A stretch of DNA of 9,889 nt from Fidelibacterota bacterium (GCA_021734005.1 JAIPJV010000053.1:1-9889); one strand, 5' to 3'; counted from the first letter of the stretch, positions 1 through 6,717 are shown. Notes: a model not told the origin generated them from the letters alone. Program-made: numbers and translations.

Positions 1-2
1 AT

Positions 3-251
3 GGCGATCTAACAATCGGCCTGGGCGATCCATATCAAACCGGTTTAATGCTAGGTTTTTATAATTCAATTTGGTATATTATACCGCAGATAAAAAATAT
101 TTCTATAGAGCCTGATTTTTTTAACTATCGGATGGACGGAAAAGCACAAATTAGCGTGGAGTTGTATTTATTTAAAGTATTGGCTGTAATTATCTTTTTA
201 TTGCGCAGCCGGGAATTTAAACAACTTAGGAGGAGCAGCGATGTTAGATGA
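3..251 (+). CDS. DUF2953 family protein, 3' end only
   Basis: This reading frame is open from the left edge and gives the last 82 residues of a protein whose start lies outside the window. The segment has the pattern I associate with DUF2953 (B. subtilis YtfI): a short beta-strand, then G-L-G-D-P at about visible residues 6-10, Q-T-G (12-14) followed by a hydrophobic stretch, then a P-D-F (37-39) and a strand before a hydrophobic end (about 53-67) and a basic tail. The neighbour supports the call, because DUF2953 and GerW/YtfJ genes sit side by side in many Firmicutes (ytfI-ytfJ), and here a GerW gene follows with an 11-base overlap. The family is thought to be membrane-associated and has no firmly known biochemical activity. 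The ATG at 48 is internal and is not the real start. The family call is from memory of its consensus and is fairly but not fully certain. Confidence 0.68.
   Translation, partial: GDLTIGLGDPYQTGLMLGFYNSIWYIIPQIKNISIEPDFFNYRMDGKAQISVELYLFKVLAVIIFLLRSREFKQLRRSSDVR
228..235 (+). promoter_or_regulatory. Ribosome binding site of gerW-like gene, inside the upstream gene
   Basis: AGGAGGAG lies five bases before the ATG at 241 and is a near-perfect Shine-Dalgarno sequence. It falls within the last codons of the DUF2953 gene, so the two genes are packed as one transcript and their translation is probably coupled. It fixes the gerW start at 241. Confidence 0.85.
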
Positions 252-591
252 ACTTATAGAAAAAATGTTAACCAATCTTAAAAAGATCGTAGAATCAGAG
301 ACTGTAATCGGGAAACCGGTTCAGTCTAAAGAAACAACCATTATCCCATTAACCAAAATATCGCTGGGATTTGGTGCTGGCAGTGGCGAAAGTCAGGATA
401 AGAAAGGCGAAGGCGGTGCTACAGGTGGCGGTGCTAAAATTGAGCCAGTTGCTGTAATTACAGTTCACAAAGACGAAGTTAAAATAGTTAATCTTAAAAA
501 GAAGAGCACAGATTATTCACAATTAATGGAAAAAATTCCTGGCATAATTGATAAATTTTCCAAAAAGGGCAAAGACAAAAGTAAAGAATAA
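241..591 (+). CDS. GerW/YtfJ family protein
   Basis: This 116-residue soluble protein matches the GerW (YtfJ) family. It has an amphipathic N-terminal helix with L-x-K-I-V (about 13-17), then V-I-G-K-P (22-26), then I-P-L-T-K-I-S-L-G-F-G (35-45), a glycine-rich low-complexity loop (about 44-64, with GGATGGG), and the strands A-K-I-E-P-V-A-V-I-T-V (65-75) and V-K-I-V-N-L (80-85), ending in a lysine-rich tail. In B. subtilis the homologue is linked to spore germination and is somewhat longer (about 150 residues). Homologues are also found in bacteria not known to sporulate, where the role is unknown. The start is set by a strong Shine-Dalgarno sequence. The gene overlaps the DUF2953 gene by 11 bases and precedes the CRP/FNR gene by 13 bases, so the three probably form an operon. 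The name should not be read as proof of sporulation. Confidence 0.8.
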   Translation: MLDELIEKMLTNLKKIVESETVIGKPVQSKETTIIPLTKISLGFGAGSGESQDKKGEGGATGGGAKIEPVAVITVHKDEVKIVNLKKKSTDYSQLMEKIPGIIDKFSKKGKDKSKE

Positions 592-604
592 GTGGGACAA
601 AAAT

Positions 605-1282
605 ATGAAAATAAAAGAACTCAGAAAAATTCCGATATTTTATCGACTTGACGATGATAGTCTTGAAAATATTTCACAGATTGTAAGTACCCGGGTGTAT
701 AATAAAGGTGAAGTCATTCTTCTAGAAGAGGATACAGGCAACAATCTTTATTTAATCAAAAGTGGACGTGTCAAAGTCACCCGGATCAATTCCGATGGTG
801 ATGAAGTTATCTTGACCATGCTGGGTGAAGGTGAATTTTTTGGTGAAATGGCCATTTTTGGTGGTGTCACCCGCTCAGCTAATGTATCTGCTCTGGAAAA
901 GAGTGAAGTATTAATTTTGACCCATCAGGATTTTTTGAGTTTGCTGAAAAAACATCCTGATATTTCGATCTATTTACTGGAAGAAATGGCCAGCCGGCTG
1001 CGGAAATCCGACCAACTCATAAAAGACCTCAGTCTCAGTAATGCTGAGCATAAAATTGCTATGAGCATTATCCGGCTTTCTGAAGAACTGGGAAAAATCA
1101 AACAGGGCCAGGTCGAGATTGAAGATTTTCCCTATCAAAAAGATATTGCCAATATGGCCGGTACATCGCGGGAGACTGTATCCCGTACTCTCAAAAAATT
1201 TGAGAAAAAAGGCTATATCGAGAAAAAAGGCCGAAAATTAATAATCTTTGACTATCATAAATTCGTTGAAGAATTTAGTTAA
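605..1282 (+). CDS. CRP/FNR family transcriptional regulator
   Basis: This is a 225-residue DNA-binding regulator of the CRP/FNR superfamily. Residues about 10-115 form the cyclic-nucleotide-binding-type beta barrel, with G-R-V-K-V at 54-58 and the phosphate-cassette-like F-G-E (79-81) followed by T-R-S-A (89-92). A long dimer helix (about 117-140) links to a C-terminal winged helix-turn-helix (about 177-206), in which Q-K-D-I-A (178-182) and S-R-E-T-V-S-R (188-194) match the usual recognition helix. There are no cysteines at all, so it cannot hold an FNR-type iron-sulfur cluster. The retained Glu81 and Arg90-Ser91 are compatible with a cyclic nucleotide ligand, but this is inference. I chose the ATG at 605 because it starts at the usual position before the barrel and has a modest GTGGGA ribosome site seven bases upstream. 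An upstream in-frame ATG at 548 would add 19 lysine-rich residues and overlap gerW. The target genes cannot be told from the window. Confidence 0.88.
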   Translation: MKIKELRKIPIFYRLDDDSLENISQIVSTRVYNKGEVILLEEDTGNNLYLIKSGRVKVTRINSDGDEVILTMLGEGEFFGEMAIFGGVTRSANVSALEKSEVLILTHQDFLSLLKKHPDISIYLLEEMASRLRKSDQLIKDLSLSNAEHKIAMSIIRLSEELGKIKQGQVEIEDFPYQKDIANMAGTSRETVSRTLKKFEKKGYIEKKGRKLIIFDYHKFVEEFS

Positions 1283-1743
1283 TCTGTCAGGATTTTTTTG
1301 ATAATTAAAAAGTAAAGTACAATAATCGGTAAAAATAAAATGCCGATAAGGGAATAGGTGAAAATATTTTCCAGGAATGCTCCTGACATAAGGACTGGAA
1401 ATAAATAGATTACAGCCGAATACATCGAGACAGTTAAAGCGATGAATCCCAACTCAAAAGCAGAAGATTGGCCTTTTATAAATTTTCTTACAAAAACATA
1501 ACTAAGAATTACATTGGCGGCATCAACAGTTCCCATGGTAAGAAAAAAATACAGGGACTGTTGCGTCCAATCCTGCGAAGGAGGTGGAGCAAGCAAAGCA
1601 ATGCTACCGCTTTTCACATACTGAATACTGGCAATGATCAAAGCTACCAGATGAAGTACCTGTAAAAATCCGTAGTAGTAAACAAGATTTCGGATTAATC
1701 TATTTTGTAATAATTTTTGGCTAGAAGGGGCTTGCTTTTTCAT
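1279..1743 (-). CDS. Small four-helix membrane protein of unknown function, coupled to glgA
   Basis: I do not recognise this 154-residue protein. It has a short basic N-terminus and four likely membrane helices at about residues 20-42, 63-86, 97-120 and 126-148. A proline-containing loop (A-P-P-P-S, 52-56) follows helix 1, a basic R-K-F-I-K (86-90) follows helix 2, and K-K (149-150) follows helix 4. The positive charges place both ends and the 2-3 loop in the cytoplasm. There is no signal for an enzyme or transporter family that I can name. Its ATG overlaps the glgA TGA as ATGA, with no good ribosome site of its own, so translation is very likely coupled to glgA. Its stop shares a TTAA with the stop of the convergent CRP/FNR gene. 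The position after glgA suggests a link with glucan storage, but that is only context. Confidence 0.75.
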   Translation of the reverse strand: MKKQAPSSQKLLQNRLIRNLVYYYGFLQVLHLVALIIASIQYVKSGSIALLAPPPSQDWTQQSLYFFLTMGTVDAANVILSYVFVRKFIKGQSSAFELGFIALTVSMYSAVIYLFPVLMSGAFLENIFTYSLIGILFLPIIVLYFLIIKKILTD

Positions 1744-3191
1744 TGTTTCTCTGAAACTTGACGGTAGAGATCCAAATAATTTTCAACCGACCTTTGCCAG
1801 GTAAAATCGGAATTCATAGCATTAATGACAAGATCTTCCCATTGAGATCTATTTTTATAGACGTCAAGAGCTCTGCCCATTGCATTAATCAAATCCTCTC
1901 CAGAATAATCGTCAAATAAAAATCCATTCTTCATATCTGTAATAGTATCAGCCAGCCCACCGGTTTTGTGAGCAACTGGCACAGTTCCATAAAGCATGGC
2001 CGTCATTTGAGTAATACCACAGGGTTCATAGCGGGATGGCATTAGCAGAATGTCACTACCGGCAATAATACGATGAGAAAAGGGAACATTATAAGCAAAA
2101 TCAATAAACAGCCTTGCAGGGAATTTTTGCACTAATTTTTTGAGCTGAATATGAAACTGTTCAGTCCCACTTCCTAGAATAACAATTCGAAGATTATAAG
2201 AGAGAAGCTCTTCCATATTTTCAATTATCAGGGATATTCCCTTCTGTTCAACAAGACGGGAAACTATTCCTATCAGAGGAATATTTGTATTCTCTATCGA
2301 AAAGTTGGCTTCCTTTAACAGGCTGATTTTATTTTCCTTCTTACCTTTATCAAAATTGGCCAGAGAATAATTACTTTTTATATGTCGGTCAGTTTCGGGA
2401 TTCCAGATTTCATAATCTACGCCATTTAAGATGCCGACCACTTCATCATTTCTGCTATTGATAACATTCATAAGACCAGCGCTGAGCCGTTCATTTGTTG
2501 TGATTTCTTCGGCGTGAGTATCACTGACTGTAGTGATCCTATCAGCAGTCAAAATTCCAGCCTTAAGCGGATTGATTTGGCCATACCATTCCAGCAAAGA
2601 TTCAGGATAGAACAATTCTTCTGGAAGATCCATATATTTTTTATGATGAAAATCAGTGATTCCCTGATAGCCGATATTGTGGAGAGTTAAAATGGTTTTG
2701 GTATTCTGGAAACTCTTAGAATTCTGGTATTTGTAAAGTAAATAGACAGGTATAAGGGCAGCTTGATTATCATGGCAGTGGAGCAGGTCGGGTTCCAGAT
2801 CCGACCGCTCAATATATTTTAAGGCTGCCTGCTGAAAAAAGAGAAATCGCAAAAAATTATCATCATAGGCATTTCCCAGGCTATCAGTATATACGTTTTG
2901 ACGGTCGAAGAATTCCCGATTACCAATAAAAATTACTTCGTGATTTGCATTCTTAGGGGATAATTCACTAACCTTGGTTTCATATTTTTTCCCGGCAATT
3001 TCTACAAAAAAATTGTCTACTTCATAATCAATATCGTACTTTTCTGTTTCAATGGAACCATAAGCCGGGAGGATGACTTTTACAGAGATTCCTTTTCGAC
3101 TTAATTCAGCTGGTAGGGTGCCGACAACATCGCCCAGCCCCCCAACCTTGCAATAAGGATCCATTTCTGAAGCAATAAAAATTACCTGCAT
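1740..3191 (-). CDS. glgA: Glycogen synthase (GT5 family)
   Basis: This 483-residue protein is a full-length bacterial glycogen/starch synthase that transfers glucose from a nucleotide sugar (usually ADP-glucose) to the non-reducing end of an alpha-1,4-glucan in the cytoplasm. The N-terminal Rossmann half carries the sugar-nucleotide motif K-V-G-G-L-G-D (15-21) and H-D (140-141). The middle has N-G-V-D (256-259). The C-terminal half shows S-R-L-V-E-Q-K-G (311-318, with the conserved Arg312 and Lys317), the R-Y-E-P-C-G motif with the active-site Glu389, and the second K-T-G-G-L (409-413). Length is normal for the family (about 480). The ATG start is well placed directly before the first beta strand. 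The only purine-rich site (GAGGG at 3206-3210) lies about 14 bases upstream, which is long. A GH57 glucan enzyme is encoded 126 bases upstream on the same strand and an unknown membrane protein overlaps its stop. No glgC or glgB is in the window, so the donor sugar cannot be inferred. Confidence 0.95.
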   Translation of the reverse strand: MQVIFIASEMDPYCKVGGLGDVVGTLPAELSRKGISVKVILPAYGSIETEKYDIDYEVDNFFVEIAGKKYETKVSELSPKNANHEVIFIGNREFFDRQNVYTDSLGNAYDDNFLRFLFFQQAALKYIERSDLEPDLLHCHDNQAALIPVYLLYKYQNSKSFQNTKTILTLHNIGYQGITDFHHKKYMDLPEELFYPESLLEWYGQINPLKAGILTADRITTVSDTHAEEITTNERLSAGLMNVINSRNDEVVGILNGVDYEIWNPETDRHIKSNYSLANFDKGKKENKISLLKEANFSIENTNIPLIGIVSRLVEQKGISLIIENMEELLSYNLRIVILGSGTEQFHIQLKKLVQKFPARLFIDFAYNVPFSHRIIAGSDILLMPSRYEPCGITQMTAMLYGTVPVAHKTGGLADTITDMKNGFLFDDYSGEDLINAMGRALDVYKNRSQWEDLVINAMNSDFTWQRSVENYLDLYRQVSEKQ

Positions 3192-3317
3192 ATTATTCTG
3201 ATTTTCCCTCTGGTGAGCACTGATCCAGATAAATTATTCCCCTTATCCTTATAAATCAGATTTAGACAAATGCCCATTAAATTAATTTGGTAAGCAGGGC
3301 AAAATATATGACACTAG
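3192..3317 (-). other. Spacer between GH57 gene and glgA, with two weak inverted repeats
   Basis: This 126-base gap holds no gene. On the transcribed (minus) strand I see two weak stems. TGCCC/GGGCA (3297-3301 with 3271-3275) encloses the 10-base palindrome AAATTAATTT (3279-3288). TCTGG/CCAGA (3225-3229 with 3209-3213) has a 3' arm that overlaps the GAGGG ribosome site of glgA. Neither is followed by a clear U-run, so I do not call a terminator. A poor promoter-like pair (TTGCCC, 17 bases, TAATGG) is present. Whether glgA is transcribed from its own promoter or by read-through from the GH57 gene cannot be decided. Confidence 0.35.
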
Positions 3318-5438
3318 TTATAATCTTTTAACTTCCAGCTCAAATTTCAACTCTTTTTGTTCTCCCGGCTGAAATTCTAGAAAAATAAAAGGAACTATTA
3401 CAGAACTCTGATAAACCCGTTCGAAACCATCTTCCGAATGGGAAACAGTTTCGATAGGGAATCTAAAGAATTCTGCAGAAGAGTGGCTTTTGACAATAAT
3501 TTTAAACTTATCATATTCATTGACAACTGCCATCGAATTGATATCTGTATCAACAGCGCTGGAATTCAGAGCACTTTTTTCGAGTTCAATCTGGTCGCAT
3601 TGAAAATATCTATCAGGAGAATCGCCGCCCAGCATTGCAAAATTAAATTCTGGTCCAAAACGGAAACTATTATTATCGTCTCCTTTATTTTCCAGCTTAT
3701 AGGTGACCAAAATTTTAGCGCGGGTGAATTTGAGATGCTTTTCGACCCGGAAAGGCTGCCAGTTAACCCACCCATCTCGTTTCATTAAAATACTGCGGCG
3801 TCTTTTGTCAATTTCATAATCATAATTGGCCTTAAGAAAATCGCTTTCCTCGAAATAATTGCCCTTCTGAAACTGTTCCAATGTCACTGATCTTGAAATA
3901 AAATGGTCGTGCAGAGTTTTGCGCGGTTGATTATCGTAATTTAGAAGTTTTTCCAGCCCCTCTTCTTTTGCTCTAATTGAATCGTGAATACTGGCGCCTT
4001 TGTTGGTCTCAGTTGTTGCTTTTTTGACTTTATTGTGATAGCCTTCTTTATAACGGCGCAAAGTATTGAGGACGTTATATGATTTGTCAGTCAGATCAAA
4101 TTCTTCAATGTAGCCTCCATCATGAGGACGGACAACAAAAAATAGTTCTTGAGCAGTATTGGTGACCAAAATTTCATCGCGTCCATCCCGGTCAAGGTCG
4201 GTAGTCTCTATTCTAAATTTTTTTTCATCCAATTCCTGATCAATGATTCTTGCGGCCTTGATCAATTCACTGTAAATAGCATGTCTAAGATGGGGTAAAT
4301 ATAAACCACCAAAAAGCCCATGCCAGTAAGCACAATTACAGGTTCCCCTTAAAACATGTTCACGAGCCTTCTGGAAATTTTCATTATTTTCCAGTTCAGG
4401 ATTTTTTTCTCGAAGTTCTTCCAGTTTATTAGAAAGATGGAGATATTTCTTTTGCATCCAGTTGGATTCATCATAAATGTACTGAAAATTTCTCCACATA
4501 CCACCTTTGAAAAAGGGTTTTATATCTGCGAAAGTACCTTCATCTTCAAATTTATCAACATATTCTTCAAATTTTTGTCCTGCTTCAGCAGGCAATGACC
4601 ATTCGCTCATTTCAAAATAGGAAGCCGTTGGCAGATAGATGCGTCCCTTGGGAGCATGATTATCATAATATTCAGCAAAGGTTTTAGTTTTCAGCCAGTC
4701 CTGATTATCCTGCAGTGCTGTAAAAAATTCCTCCAGCCATTTTTCTTTGAATACAATATCATGAGTTCCCGGCCAAACGCCAAATTTTTCACCGTCATCG
4801 GCCATTACAATACATCTGTTTTCATCTTCTGAAGCATATTTTCGAAGATAGTTAATCGAATCCTGAGGATCTTCAAAAGGTATGGTATATCTCAGATTTT
4901 GGTTAATTGGATATATCCAGAGCGGATAGCCCTGTTCTTCTGTAATAAAAGCCCCATCCAATTCCTCCTGCTGCATTCCAGCACCAAGAAAATGATAATC
5001 GTCAACAGTCACATATTTTATACCAGCCTGAGCAATAGGTTTGGCCAAACCTGGTTCCCAAACTCTTTCGGTCAGCCAGAGACCACGGGGTTTGTACCCA
5101 AATCTTTTTTCTATATAATGATTTAATTTTTCGATCTGAATGATTTTGTCTCTGTCAGGCAACATTGCCAGAACAGGTTCAAAAAAGCCTCCTGACAGAA
5201 TTTCTACATTTCCATTCTCAACAAGACGGGCAATTCTATCAATATAGGAAGGCTTATTATCTTCCAGCCATTCCAGCAGGCAACCACTGAAATGGAGCGT
5301 AATATGAATTTCTGGAAATTTTTCCAGAGTATCTATGAAAGGCTTATAGCTCTTATTAAAGGCTGATTCAAATACAAAGTCAAAGTTGCCAGTCGGTTGA
5401 TGATTATGAATACCAAAGATAAAATTTATTTGTTCCAC
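3318..5438 (-). CDS. GH57 family 4-alpha-glucanotransferase / alpha-amylase
   Basis: This 706-residue cytoplasmic-type protein (no signal peptide) closely follows the Thermococcus litoralis 4-alpha-glucanotransferase pattern of family GH57 along its whole length. The catalytic barrel (about 1-300) has the five family motifs: H-N-H-Q-P (11-15), S-G-C-L-L-E-W (51-57), W-L-T-E-R-V-W-E-P (121-129) with the likely nucleophile Glu124, D-D-G-E-K-F-G-V-W (214-222) with Asp215 at the acid/base position, and A-S-Y-F-E-M-S-E-W (272-280). A helical region follows (about 310-400, with YWHG-FGG-YLPHLR at 371-385), then a C-terminal beta-sandwich of the DUF1926 type (about 405-706) containing D-L-D-R-D-G-R-D-E (414-422). 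Such enzymes cleave alpha-1,4-glucans and often move the chain to another glucan, so it probably remodels or breaks down glycogen made by the neighbouring GlgA. Transferase versus hydrolase cannot be settled from sequence. It starts with GTG, preceded by a good ribosome site, and lies downstream of a terminator. Confidence 0.92.
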   Translation of the reverse strand: MEQINFIFGIHNHQPTGNFDFVFESAFNKSYKPFIDTLEKFPEIHITLHFSGCLLEWLEDNKPSYIDRIARLVENGNVEILSGGFFEPVLAMLPDRDKIIQIEKLNHYIEKRFGYKPRGLWLTERVWEPGLAKPIAQAGIKYVTVDDYHFLGAGMQQEELDGAFITEEQGYPLWIYPINQNLRYTIPFEDPQDSINYLRKYASEDENRCIVMADDGEKFGVWPGTHDIVFKEKWLEEFFTALQDNQDWLKTKTFAEYYDNHAPKGRIYLPTASYFEMSEWSLPAEAGQKFEEYVDKFEDEGTFADIKPFFKGGMWRNFQYIYDESNWMQKKYLHLSNKLEELREKNPELENNENFQKAREHVLRGTCNCAYWHGLFGGLYLPHLRHAIYSELIKAARIIDQELDEKKFRIETTDLDRDGRDEILVTNTAQELFFVVRPHDGGYIEEFDLTDKSYNVLNTLRRYKEGYHNKVKKATTETNKGASIHDSIRAKEEGLEKLLNYDNQPRKTLHDHFISRSVTLEQFQKGNYFEESDFLKANYDYEIDKRRRSILMKRDGWVNWQPFRVEKHLKFTRAKILVTYKLENKGDDNNSFRFGPEFNFAMLGGDSPDRYFQCDQIELEKSALNSSAVDTDINSMAVVNEYDKFKIIVKSHSSAEFFRFPIETVSHSEDGFERVYQSSVIVPFIFLEFQPGEQKELKFELEVKRL

Positions 5439-5444
5439 TTATAG

Positions 5445-5451
5445 TCCCTTT
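5445..5451 (-). promoter_or_regulatory. Ribosome binding site deciding the GTG start of the GH57 gene
   Basis: On the minus strand AAAGGGA lies six bases before the GTG at 5438-5436. The GTG also puts the N-terminus (M-E-Q-I-N-F-I-F-G-I) in register with the start of known family members, so GTG is the real start codon. Confidence 0.75.
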
Positions 5452-5501
5452 CTTTGCTTGGCCGATTTCTTTGAGAACGTGTACAAAGGGTGTCAGACAG
5501 T

Positions 5502-5530
5502 AAAAAAGGGTGTGGCCGAAACCACACCCT
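5502..5530 (-). terminator. Intrinsic terminator of the GAPDH gene
   Basis: Read on the minus strand, a perfect nine-base-pair stem AGGGTGTGG / CCACACCCT (5530-5522 with 5515-5507) closes a six-base loop (TTTCGG) and runs straight into a T-run at 5507-5502. It begins 13 bases after the GAPDH stop codon. It separates GAPDH transcription from the GH57 gene downstream, and there is no comparable T-run for the plus strand. Confidence 0.9.
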
Positions 5531-5543
5531 GACTTTGATATTT

Positions 5544-6557
5544 TTACAGCATGTCAACCATTCTTTCAGCAAGATCAATAACCCGGTTTGTATAACTATA
5601 TTCATTATCATACCAGGAAATGATCTTAACCATATTCTTGTTGACCATTTGTGTAGCTTTAGCGTCGATAAGAGATGATTCTTTTTGGCCCATGATATCA
5701 CGGGAGACCAATTCTTCTTCTGTATATCCAAGAATACCTTTCATCTCGCCTTCAGCTTTTTTCTTGAGCGCAGCATTGACTTCTTCTACTGTTGTTTCTT
5801 CAACATCAAGTAGAAAAACACCGTCAACACAGGAACCATTAGGTACAGGTACACGCAATGCTTTACCATCAATCTTTCCTTCCAGTTCAGGAAGTACTTT
5901 GGTTGTAGCGATAGCAGCACCAGTAGTAGTTGGAATAATATTCTCAGCAGCTGTACGTCCTCTTCTAATTTTGCTGGCAGGTGCATCAAGAACAGCCTGA
6001 GTTGCAGTATAACCGTGTACTGTGGTTATTAGACCTTTTTGAATACCGAATTCATCATTCAATGCTTTGGCTAAAGGAGCCAGGCAGTTTGTTGTACAGG
6101 AAGCATTAGATACGATTTCATCATCAGCATCAAGGTCGTCATCATTAACGCCCAGAACAACTGTAGCATCAATTTTGTCTTTGGCAGGTACTGTTAAGAT
6201 AACTCTTTTGGCACCGGCTTCGAGATGTTTGGCGATCTGATCTCTTTTTCTGAAAACACCGGTAGATTCAATAACAATTTCCACATCTTTTTCATCCCAG
6301 CCTAAATTGGCAGGATCAGTTTCGGAAGTTACTTCAATCTTTCTTCCATTAACGATCATGTCATTACCGTCAACTTCGACAGTTCCGTCAAAGCGGCCAT
6401 GAACAGAATCGTATTTCAGTAGATAGGCCAAATTATCAACGCCAACCAGATCATTGATTGCTACGACTTCAAGATCGGTTTCTTCTCTGGCTTCCAGAAT
6501 TCTCAAAAAACCACGTCCGATTCTTCCGAAGCCATTGATTCCAATTTTTGTTGCCAT
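5544..6557 (-). CDS. gap: Type I glyceraldehyde-3-phosphate dehydrogenase
   Basis: This 337-residue glycolytic enzyme interconverts glyceraldehyde-3-phosphate and 1,3-bisphosphoglycerate in the cytoplasm. The Rossmann domain opens with G-I-N-G-F-G-R-I-G-R (6-15), and Asp36 in I-N-D-L (34-37) at the end of the second strand favours NAD over NADP. The catalytic domain has N-A-S-C-T-T-N-C (151-158) with the active-site Cys154, the base His181 in H-G-Y-T-A-T-Q (181-187), R-R-G-R (198-201) and W-Y-D-N-E-Y (315-320). Some positions differ from the common consensus: N-G-S-C-V-D-G (240-246) where V-S-V-V-D-L is usual, and N-E-Y-S-Y-T (318-323) where N-E-x-G-Y-S is usual. These are substitutions in otherwise conserved regions, and all catalytic residues are intact. 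The ATG is preceded by AGGAG (6567-6571) at nine bases. The gene has its own promoter and terminator, so it looks like a single-gene unit. Confidence 0.95.
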   Translation of the reverse strand: MATKIGINGFGRIGRGFLRILEAREETDLEVVAINDLVGVDNLAYLLKYDSVHGRFDGTVEVDGNDMIVNGRKIEVTSETDPANLGWDEKDVEIVIESTGVFRKRDQIAKHLEAGAKRVILTVPAKDKIDATVVLGVNDDDLDADDEIVSNASCTTNCLAPLAKALNDEFGIQKGLITTVHGYTATQAVLDAPASKIRRGRTAAENIIPTTTGAAIATTKVLPELEGKIDGKALRVPVPNGSCVDGVFLLDVEETTVEEVNAALKKKAEGEMKGILGYTEEELVSRDIMGQKESSLIDAKATQMVNKNMVKIISWYDNEYSYTNRVIDLAERMVDML

Positions 6558-6661
6558 TTTCTCTTTCTCCTATTTTAATTAAACTTACCTTAACACCGGA
6601 GACAAATTTACCTAAAATTTTCTACAAACTCAAAGAAATCGGGATATTAAATAGTCGCATT

Positions 6662-6690
6662 AATATAAATTATATATTTTATATTGTCAA
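6662..6690 (-). promoter_or_regulatory. Probable sigma-70-type promoter of the GAPDH gene
   Basis: On the minus strand a perfect -35 TTGACA (6690-6685), a 17-base spacer and a -10 TATATT (6667-6662, five of six to consensus) lie upstream of gap. The expected start is near 6655, giving a leader of about 98 bases before the ATG. The -35 is covered by a short inverted repeat ATTGT-CA-ACAAT (6683-6694), which could be chance or part of an operator. Confidence 0.75.
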
Positions 6691-6717
6691 CAATTAATAA
6701 CGCATTTTTGAACAACT

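Noticed and set aside
548..604. Earlier in-frame ATG for the CRP/FNR gene, adding 19 residues
   Set aside because: It overlaps the gerW coding region, encodes a lysine-rich stretch simply read from the alternative frame of gerW, and family members start near residue 1 of the 605 version.
605..1282. True FNR oxygen sensor
   Set aside because: The protein contains no cysteine, so it cannot coordinate a [4Fe-4S] cluster.
3263..3301. Promoter-like TTGCCC-17-TAATGG for glgA and the TGCCC/GGGCA stem as terminator of the GH57 gene
   Set aside because: The hexamers match consensus poorly, and the stem has a 21-base loop and no U-run.
5426..5731. 101-residue open frame on the minus strand overlapping the gap and GH57 genes
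   Set aside because: It lies in another frame over the C-terminal GAPDH codons and the terminator, with no ribosome site or recognisable protein. It is a shadow of the real genes.
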